64,000 nucleotides of DNA from Raineya orbicola (GTDB taxonomy: Bacteria > Bacteroidota > Bacteroidia > Cytophagales > Thermonemataceae): the NCBI RefSeq assembly GCF_002843425.1, contig NZ_NKXO01000014.1:1-64000 (forward strand), written 5' to 3'. Every line of letters starts with the position of its first letter. The stretch's first letter is position 1. The notes beneath the pieces are model-generated. The model was given only the letters and a program-made list of their open reading frames with translations, had not been told where the DNA came from and made no database searches. Made by a program: the position numbers and the translations under genes. Shown here in pieces: positions 58,402 through 64,000 of this stretch.

Positions 58402-59811
58402 TTATATCCACTTGATAACACTTCTGAGTAAATTTAATTTGCCTTTGTAAGGCGGATAACGCAAAGGAACATCAAGCCAAAAAGGTTTTTTCACAACCGA
58501 TTTGTAGTGTGTGAAGGTATCAAAGCTAAATTTGCCGTGGTAGCCTCCTTGTCCGCTATTTCCTACGCCGCCAAAAGGCAGATTAGGGTTTGCCGTGTGC
58601 ATTACGGTATCGTTGATGCAAGCTCCCCCAAAAGCCAAATGTTCTAATACATATTCTTGCTTGTTTTCTGTTTTGCCAAAATAGTAGCAGGCAAGGGGTT
58701 TTTCTTTGTATTGTAGTTCCTCTATCAACTTTTCTAAATCCGAAAACTCTATGACGGGCAAAATAGGACCAAAGATTTCTTCTTGCATCACCTCACTTTC
58801 CCAAGTTACATCATCTAAAATAGTAGGGGCAATGAAACGCTCCTGTTCATCAATCTGACCGCCCTTTACAATTTTTCCACTGCTTAAATATTTTTTCAAG
58901 CGTTCAAAATGTCTTTGGTTGATAATTCGGGGATAATCGGGGCTATTTTGTGGGTTTTCGCCATAAAATTCGGTAATGTATTTGCTCATTTTAAGAATAA
59001 GCATACTACGAATTTTTCTATGAGCTAATACGTAGTCGGGGGCAACACAAGTTTGTCCTGCATTCACAAACTTGCCCCATACAATTCGGCGAGCGGTAAC
59101 TTCTAAATCGGCATCTTCATCAACAATGCAAGGACTTTTGCCACCCAGTTCTAAAGTTACGGGGGTAAGATATTCGGCGGCGGCTTTGGCTACAATTTTG
59201 CCCACTGCCGTGCTACCTGTGAAAAAAATCTTATCAAAACGTTCTTTCAAAAGGGCTTGGGTTTCATTTACGCCGCCTTCTATTACGCATACGTGGGCGG
59301 GGTCAAACACTTCTGCAACAATTGTTTTTATGATTGCCGAAGTATTTGCAGAAAGTTCAGAAGGTTTGATAATTACGGTATTGCCTGCGGCAATAGCTCC
59401 TATGGCAGGTAATAGTGTTAGTTGTAAAGGATAATTCCACGCTCCAATAACAAGCACCGTGCCATAAGGCTCGGGGTACAGATAGCTTGCCGAAGGAAAT
59501 AAAAGCCACGAACCTCTGACTGCTTGTGGTTTTGCCCATAGCTTTACATTTTCAAGCATTATCTTGATTTCATCAAGAATAAGAGCAATTTCAGTGGCAA
59601 ATGTTTCAAATGTTGATTTGCGAAAATCTTTTTCCAAAGCCTGAAAAATAGCCTCTTCGTGTCTTAAAATAGCTTTTTGTAAATCTTTGAGTTTTTGCAA
59701 GCGAAAAGATATATCCAAGGTTTTGTATGTTTTGAAAAAAGCCTTTTGCCGAGCAACTATTTCAACAATGTGGTTAGCTGTTTCCAGCAATGGTTCTTGC
59801 AAAGTTTCCAT
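58402..59811 (-). CDS. aldehyde dehydrogenase family protein
   Basis: 469 residues, NAD(P)-dependent, oxidising an aldehyde to an acid. Catalytic Cys255 is in [11 protein letters not shown] and Glu221 in [17 protein letters not shown] site features appear as [13 protein letters not shown] and [10 protein letters not shown]. The short N-terminus and the hydrophobic C-terminal end are class 3-like (fatty aldehyde type). Start ATG 59811; a longer frame of 15 codons exists upstream but has no support. Promoter not found; a perfect 14-bp palindrome TATTTTGCAAAATA lies at 59857-59870 between this gene and the divergent thioredoxin gene. Confidence 0.93.
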   Translation of the reverse strand: METLQEPLLETANHIVEIVARQKAFFKTYKTLDISFRLQKLKDLQKAILRHEEAIFQALEKDFRKSTFETFATEIALILDEIKIMLENVKLWAKPQAVRGSWLLFPSASYLYPEPYGTVLVIGAWNYPLQLTLLPAIGAIAAGNTVIIKPSELSANTSAIIKTIVAEVFDPAHVCVIEGGVNETQALLKERFDKIFFTGSTAVGKIVAKAAAEYLTPVTLELGGKSPCIVDEDADLEVTARRIVWGKFVNAGQTCVAPDYVLAHRKIRSMLILKMSKYITEFYGENPQNSPDYPRIINQRHFERLKKYLSSGKIVKGGQIDEQERFIAPTILDDVTWESEVMQEEIFGPILPVIEFSDLEKLIEELQYKEKPLACYYFGKTENKQEYVLEHLAFGGACINDTVMHTANPNLPFGGVGNSGQGGYHGKFSFDTFTHYKSVVKKPFWLDVPLRYPPYKGKLNLLRSVIKWI

Positions 59812-59912
59812 ATTTTTATGGTTTAGCGTGCTGAAAAAAAAATCTTGTTGAAACACTATTTTGCAAAATAAAACGTTTTTTGTAAAAAAACATTATATCT
59901 GCAACAAATTTT

Positions 59913-60389
59913 ATGAAAAAATTATTGTTCGTGGTAGGACTTTTTTGGAGTGTCGGAATGCTTTCTGCTCAAAACATTAGGGTTATTAAAAAGAAAGAAC
60001 TTTTAGAGCTTTTGAAGCCTTCTGAAAATGAGGTTGTTATCTATAATTTTTGGGCTTCGTGGTGTGCTCCTTGTGTAAAGGAATTACCTATTTTCAGGCA
60101 AACTGCTGAAAAATGGGCAGGCAAGGTGAAAGTGGTACTCATTAGCTTGGATTTTGCAGAAGATTTAGAAAAAGCTAAAAAGATTTTGCAAAAAAAGGAA
60201 ATAACTTTTGATACATTTCTTTTAGACGAAACCAAGTACAATACTTGGATTGATGATGTAGAGCCTCGTTGGCAGGGGGCAATCCCTATGACTATCCTTC
60301 AAAAGGGCAAAAAACGTGTTTTTCTCAACGAAGAGCTTACTTGGGAGCAATTAGAAAAAGAACTGAATGTTTTGTTGAATGCTAAATAA
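59913..60389 (+). CDS. TlpA/ResA-like thioredoxin
   Basis: 158 residues with signal peptide MKKLLFVVGLFWSVGMLSAQ and a thioredoxin fold. The active site is Cys51-Ala-Pro-Cys54 (NFWASWCAPCVKEL), followed by cis-proline in AIPMTIL. It should work in the periplasm as a thiol reductant or isomerase. Divergent from the aldehyde dehydrogenase, with the following thioredoxin-fold gene 32 bases downstream. No exact -33/-7 promoter was seen; a TATATCTG at 59894-59901 differs from TAnnTTTG in one base. Confidence 0.9.
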   Translation: MKKLLFVVGLFWSVGMLSAQNIRVIKKKELLELLKPSENEVVIYNFWASWCAPCVKELPIFRQTAEKWAGKVKVVLISLDFAEDLEKAKKILQKKEITFDTFLLDETKYNTWIDDVEPRWQGAIPMTILQKGKKRVFLNEELTWEQLEKELNVLLNAK

Positions 60390-60421
60390 TTTTTTTACTT
60401 AAACCTTAAAATTGTAGTGTT

Positions 60422-61042
60422 ATGAACAAGTTTTTCACCTCGCTTTCTGTAATGCTTGTGGCGTTTTTGTTGTGGAGTAACAAACCCGCAGGCGATGGCT
60501 ACAAACCCGGCGACAAAGCCCGTGATTTCAGTCTTAAAAACATTGACGGCAAGATGCTTTCTTTGGCTACCTTTCCCGAAGCTACCAAAGGGGCAATAGT
60601 GGTTTTCACTTGCAACCATTGTCCTTTTTCTAAAATGTACGAGGATAGAATTATCGCTTTGGACGCCAAATATAAGCCCAAAGGCTATCCTGTGGTAGCT
60701 ATCAACCCCAACGACCCCAGCCGTGTGCCTGATGATAGCTTTGAAAAAATGATTGAAAGAGCCAAAGAAAAAGGTTTTACTTTCCCTTATTTGGTAGATG
60801 AAACGCAGGAAATTGCCAAAACCTACGGAGCAACGAATACCCCTCACGTGTTTGTGCTTGAAAAGAAAGGCAAAGATTGGATAGTACGCTTTGTAGGAGC
60901 AATTGATGACAATGCCAAAGACGCTTCACAGGTAAAAGAACGCTATGTAGAGGAAGCAGTAGATAATCTACTATCAGGCAAAAAAGTAAGCAAGGCTCAA
61001 GTAAAAGCCATTGGTTGCACAATTAAATGGAAGCAGTCGTAA
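60422..61042 (+). CDS. thioredoxin-fold peroxiredoxin-like protein (AhpC/TSA type)
   Basis: 206 residues with an N-terminal hydrophobic segment (MNKFFTSLSVMLVAFLLW) that may be a signal peptide. The redox site is Cys64-Asn-His-Cys67 (TCNHCPFSKMYEDRI), a family with GDKARDFSLKNIDGK as opening and cis-proline in NTPHVFVL. Members are usually called thioredoxin family proteins; function could be thiol reduction or peroxide defence. It is probably co-transcribed with the TlpA-like gene and ends in a very strong terminator. Confidence 0.88.
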   Translation: MNKFFTSLSVMLVAFLLWSNKPAGDGYKPGDKARDFSLKNIDGKMLSLATFPEATKGAIVVFTCNHCPFSKMYEDRIIALDAKYKPKGYPVVAINPNDPSRVPDDSFEKMIERAKEKGFTFPYLVDETQEIAKTYGATNTPHVFVLEKKGKDWIVRFVGAIDDNAKDASQVKERYVEEAVDNLLSGKKVSKAQVKAIGCTIKWKQS

Positions 61043-61055
61043 AGTTTTTTTTGTA

Positions 61056-61094
61056 GCGGGGGCTTCGCCAAAGGCGAAGCCCCCGCATATTTTT
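61056..61094. terminator. strong GC-rich bidirectional terminator
   Basis: GCGGGGGCTTCGCC (61056-61069) pairs perfectly with GGCGAAGCCCCCGC (61073-61086): 14 bp with a three-base loop, then ATATTTTTTT. It is by far the most GC-rich segment in the region and lies between convergent stops. Confidence 0.92.
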
Positions 61095-62390
61095 TTAGGG
61101 CTTACTATTCATAATTTCTTCAATCTCTTCGGCTTCAATAGGAATGCTTTCCATTAAGTCAATATTGCCGTCTTCGGTGATGAGAATATCATTTTCCAAA
61201 CGAATACCGATACCTTCTTCGGGAATATAAATGCCCGGTTCGCAGGTAAAGACCATTCCTGCATCAAAAATACGATATTTACTACCCACATCGTGTACAT
61301 CTAAACCCAAGAAATGTGAAGTGCCGTGCATAAAATATTTCTTGTAGAGTGGGTGTTCGGGGTCTTGGGATTCTACTTCGTGTTTTTTGAGCAAACCTAA
61401 GCCTATCAGTTCGCTTTCCATCATTTTGCCTACTTCTTTATGATATTTTTCTAAATTATTGCCTTTTACGAGCATAACTCTTGCTCCACGCATTACACGC
61501 AAAACGGCATCATAGACTTCTCTTTGGCGAGGAGTGAAACGTCCATTTACAGGTACGGTGCGGGTAAGGTCGGAGGCGTAATTGGCATATTCAGCGGCTA
61601 CATCAAGCAAAACCAAATCGCCGTCTTGGCATTGCTGGTTATTGGCGTTGTAATGCAGTACGCAGGCATTTTTACCTGATGCAATAATAGGCTGATACGC
61701 AAAGCCTCGTGAGCGGTTTCGTATAAATTCGTGTATCAATTCTGCTTCAATTTCATATTCCCATACACCGGGTTTAATGAAATGTAGTATTCTACGAAAA
61801 CCTTTTTCGGTAATTTGGCAAGCCTTTTTCATCAAGAAAATTTCCCAAGACGATTTCACGGCTCGCAAGCGGTGCATTATGGGGGCAATACGTTTATAGT
61901 TGTGCAGGGGAAATTTTTCTTTGCAATATTTAATAAAACGGGCATCGCGAGTTTCTACCTGAATAACGGCTCGGGTATGTTCGTTGGTATTTAGATAAAT
62001 ATTTTCCGATTCAAAAGCGAGTAAAGAGAGCATTTTTTCAAACTCGCTGACCCATTGCACATTTTGTATGCCTGAAATTTCGCGGGCTTCTTCTTTACTG
62101 AGTTTTTTACCTTCCCAAACGGCAATATGTTCGTTAGTTTCTTTAATGAAAAGAATTTCACGCATTTTTTTATCACGGGCATCGGGGCAAATAATCAGGA
62201 TAGTATCTTCTTGGTCAATGCCTGTGAGGTAAAAAAGGTCGCTATTTTGGCGAAATGGCATAGTGCCATCGGCATTGGTGGGCATAATGTCGTTGGAATG
62301 AAACACCGCCAACGATTCGGGATAAAGTTTATTGGCAAAGTTCTTACGATTTTCAATAAATAGAGCTTGCGGAATAGGGGCGTATCTCAT
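61095..62390 (-). CDS. pepP: Xaa-Pro aminopeptidase (aminopeptidase P)
   Basis: 431 residues, cytoplasmic metallopeptidase of family M24 that removes an N-terminal residue before proline. An N-terminal substrate domain (about 1-170) begins RYAPIPQALFIENRKNFA. The catalytic domain shows all dinuclear ligands: LDVAAEYANYASDLTRTV (two Asp), HGTSHFLGLDVHD (His), EPGIYI (Glu) and RLENDILI (Glu). Bacteroidota often have several; this one resembles PepP in full. It lies 46 bases downstream of a membrane-protein gene on the same strand. Confidence 0.93.
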   Translation of the reverse strand: MRYAPIPQALFIENRKNFANKLYPESLAVFHSNDIMPTNADGTMPFRQNSDLFYLTGIDQEDTILIICPDARDKKMREILFIKETNEHIAVWEGKKLSKEEAREISGIQNVQWVSEFEKMLSLLAFESENIYLNTNEHTRAVIQVETRDARFIKYCKEKFPLHNYKRIAPIMHRLRAVKSSWEIFLMKKACQITEKGFRRILHFIKPGVWEYEIEAELIHEFIRNRSRGFAYQPIIASGKNACVLHYNANNQQCQDGDLVLLDVAAEYANYASDLTRTVPVNGRFTPRQREVYDAVLRVMRGARVMLVKGNNLEKYHKEVGKMMESELIGLGLLKKHEVESQDPEHPLYKKYFMHGTSHFLGLDVHDVGSKYRIFDAGMVFTCEPGIYIPEEGIGIRLENDILITEDGNIDLMESIPIEAEEIEEIMNSKP

Positions 62391-62436
62391 AATTGTAAAG
62401 ATTTGTGAGGCAATTTTAGTAAAAAATAAGCAGAAA

Positions 62437-63687
62437 TCAATTTTTTCGTAGAGTTTTGATTTTAGTTTTGAGCCATTTTTCCCATATCATTCCAATCCAT
62501 AGCCAGAGTATCCACGAAAAGCCTATCCGATAGCGGCTCAAAGCTCCAAAATTGGGTGAAGAAAGTCCCAAAAAAGTTGCCATCAGCAAAACAAATAAAA
62601 AAGAAGCTACCGCTAAATACAAATTTCTTTGGGGAATAGTGAAGTGATAAATGAAAAAGAGCAATACACTTAAAATCATTAAGGCTACAAGAGTTGTATT
62701 TTCTACGCTTGCCATAAGCATTGTTGTATTTTTAGCTTGCCAAGATAAAGGTGCAAAAATTCCAATCCAAGTACCTTTGTAACTATTGAGTAGGCAAGAA
62801 CTCCAAGTAGGTTCTAAATCCAAATCAACGGCAGAACCTTGCGGAGAGGCTTGTAAGGTCAGTCTATAATTTTCGTATAAGGCTTGCGGAAAAAAATCTA
62901 AATGCAAATTGGGGTGTAAAAAAGAAAGTAGTACAACACTTATTAAAATTGGCAAAGAGAAAGCCCATTTCAATTTTTTTGTAAATTTTTCGTTTTGCCA
63001 AAAGTAGATTAAACGTTCGGTAAGCAAGGCAAAAGCAATACCAAAAGCATAATAATACTTTACTTTCAAAAGTAAAAAAAACAAAAAGACTATAAGTAGA
63101 AATCGGTAAAAGGATTTTTTGCCTAAATAAAATATTTGCAAATGCAAGGCAAAAACACCCCAAATACATACCATTAGCCAAATTTCTTTGGAAGTTCCCG
63201 AAGCCCAAAATGTCAGAGAAGGTAAAAACATTAAGCCATACACTAAAATTTCATATTTGGGGAAAAGTTTTAATAAAGTTTCAGCGAAAAAGTAAAAAGC
63301 TATCAAGTACAAAATTACAGCGTATAAACTGCTCAATAGCCAATTTTTTTGGGTTAAAAGAACAAAAGGCAAATATAATTTGGCAGTAAAAAAGGCACGG
63401 GGTTGCTCGGAGAGATAAAATTTTTCAGATGAAATAGGTTTATGAAAAAAGGTTTGTAAAAATTCTGTGGGAGATTGCCAGAGCAGGTCGTAGAGTTGGG
63501 AGGCATCTAAAAAAATAAGCCAAAAATCCCATTGATAGTGCGAATAGTATTTTTGATGAACATAAAAAAATAGCCACAGAAAAACGAGCTTGTATAAAAA
63601 AATAAAAGCCCACAATTTTCTTTTTGGGGCGGGTATTTTCCAAAGTAAAAAGGTACAAAGTAGGAAAAAAATAATCCAGCCAATCAT
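62437..63687 (-). CDS. polytopic membrane protein, function unknown
   Basis: 416 residues with about ten hydrophobic segments, rich in aromatic residues (FLWLFFYVHQKYYSHYQWDFW; LFFIYHFTIPQRNLYLAVASFLF), and a basic C-terminal end. The pattern of long hydrophobic runs and periplasmic loops resembles O-antigen ligase/glycosyltransferase-like or PMT-type membrane proteins, but no motif supports this. The start ATG 63687 shares a four-base overlap with the stop of the LemA-like gene (ATGA), so the two are coupled. Confidence 0.75.
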   Translation of the reverse strand: MIGWIIFFLLCTFLLWKIPAPKRKLWAFIFLYKLVFLWLFFYVHQKYYSHYQWDFWLIFLDASQLYDLLWQSPTEFLQTFFHKPISSEKFYLSEQPRAFFTAKLYLPFVLLTQKNWLLSSLYAVILYLIAFYFFAETLLKLFPKYEILVYGLMFLPSLTFWASGTSKEIWLMVCIWGVFALHLQIFYLGKKSFYRFLLIVFLFFLLLKVKYYYAFGIAFALLTERLIYFWQNEKFTKKLKWAFSLPILISVVLLSFLHPNLHLDFFPQALYENYRLTLQASPQGSAVDLDLEPTWSSCLLNSYKGTWIGIFAPLSWQAKNTTMLMASVENTTLVALMILSVLLFFIYHFTIPQRNLYLAVASFLFVLLMATFLGLSSPNFGALSRYRIGFSWILWLWIGMIWEKWLKTKIKTLRKN

Positions 63688-64000
63688 TGCAAAGAAAGAT
63701 TACGAAAACCAGCCACTTGGGCTACCCATTTAGAGGGTATTTTTTGGGTAAAATTGTTGTAGTATTTGAGACTAAAAGCATATTTGCGATAAAGCTGTTC
63801 GGTTTGGTTTTCAGAATTTTGTAAATCAGAGACTTTTTTTTGAATATTCGCATCTTGTACAAGTTCGGTTACACTATGGGCAAGCTCTTGCATTACGGCG
63901 ATTTCTTTCTGTAAAGATTTTTCTGCTCGTAGGCGTTCTTTTACAGGAACATCAATCCCTTGTATGGTGCTACAAAGTTTCAGAATGAGGTCGTAAGTAT
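63684..64000 (-). CDS. LemA-like protein, C-terminal part (cut by the window end)
   Basis: The open frame continues past the right edge of the window, so only the last ~105 residues are seen. They read, in order, YDLILKLCSTIQGIDVPVK, a long helical stretch with Glu/Lys-rich pattern, and YYNNFTQKIPSKWVAQVAGF, which resembles the end of LemA, where a Tyr-Asn motif is followed by Phe-Pro-Ser and Ala-Gly-x-Phe. LemA proteins are four-helix membrane-anchored envelope proteins. The N-terminal membrane helix should lie beyond 64000. It is coupled by ATGA overlap to the following membrane-protein gene. Confidence 0.7.
   Translation of the reverse strand, partial: TYDLILKLCSTIQGIDVPVKERLRAEKSLQKEIAVMQELAHSVTELVQDANIQKKVSDLQNSENQTEQLYRKYAFSLKYYNNFTQKIPSKWVAQVAGFRNLSLQ

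Noticed and set aside
59857-59870. Palindrome TATTTTGCAAAATA as operator between aldehyde dehydrogenase and TlpA
   Set aside because: It is perfect but built of A/T only apart from a central GC, so chance is likely in this AT-rich spacer; mentioned under the dehydrogenase only.

Overview
The window comes from a low-GC member of the Bacteroidota, most likely a gliding Cytophagales-type bacterium; genus is not assigned. The evidence is the gliding lipoprotein gldH, a type IX secretion (T9SS) C-terminal sorting domain on a secreted hydrolase, promoters of the Bacteroidota form TTTG-N19/20-TAnnTTTG, the lack of Shine-Dalgarno sequences, and many Bacteroidota-type lipoproteins. No prophage, CRISPR array, complete insertion sequence or replication origin is visible.

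Region 1 (1-13190) is the core expression block: a small lipoprotein, ispD, then tRNA-Trp, secE, nusG, rplK, rplA, rplJ, rplL, rpoB and rpoC in the usual order, ended by a strong hairpin terminator. Region 2 (13.2-22.8 kb) is accessory: an Rpn-type PD-(D/E)XK nuclease coupled to a metallo-beta-lactamase-fold hydrolase, a lipoprotein serine hydrolase, two FkbM methyltransferases, a GT17 glycosyltransferase, an MsbA-like ABC exporter, a lone nuoN and an outer-membrane-type beta protein. Region 3 (22.9-33.4 kb) has prmA, a 1921-residue exported protein with a Lys/Glu tail, a XerC/D recombinase, tRNA-Ala, a HepT/MntA-type toxin-antitoxin pair and a T9SS-exported serine hydrolase.

Region 4 (33.4-43.9 kb) holds nuoM with two coupled genes, a JmjC-like cupin, a TIGR03032 protein, rlpA, tsaE, three related Lys/Glu-rich small lipoproteins, a deoxyhypusine-synthase-like enzyme, a secreted propeller-like protein and a PglC-like sugar transferase. 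Region 5 (43.9-53.6 kb) has purine nucleoside phosphorylase, ugd, nuoH, gldH, tRNA-Thr, asnS, hisC, an IS1-type transposase remnant, gmhA, a cardiolipin-synthase-like phospholipase D and a coiled-coil membrane protein. Region 6 (53.6-64 kb) has a phytoene/squalene synthase, TPR proteins (one with a SpoIIE/PP2C phosphatase domain), an aldehyde dehydrogenase, two thioredoxin-fold proteins, aminopeptidase P, a polytopic membrane protein and the C-terminal part of a LemA-like protein cut by the window end.

Themes: envelope and surface biology (glycan transfer and export, UDP-glucuronate, heptose, lipoproteins, gliding, T9SS) interleaved with housekeeping genes. The complex I genes nuoN, nuoM and nuoH are scattered as singletons instead of lying in one operon. 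No single locus is clearly a new defence or biosynthetic system. The best leads are the lipoprotein array with a shared 37-bp upstream element, the ABC-GT17-FkbM operon, the giant exported protein, the deoxyhypusine-synthase-like enzyme, and palindromic or IS-derived DNA that alters gene starts.
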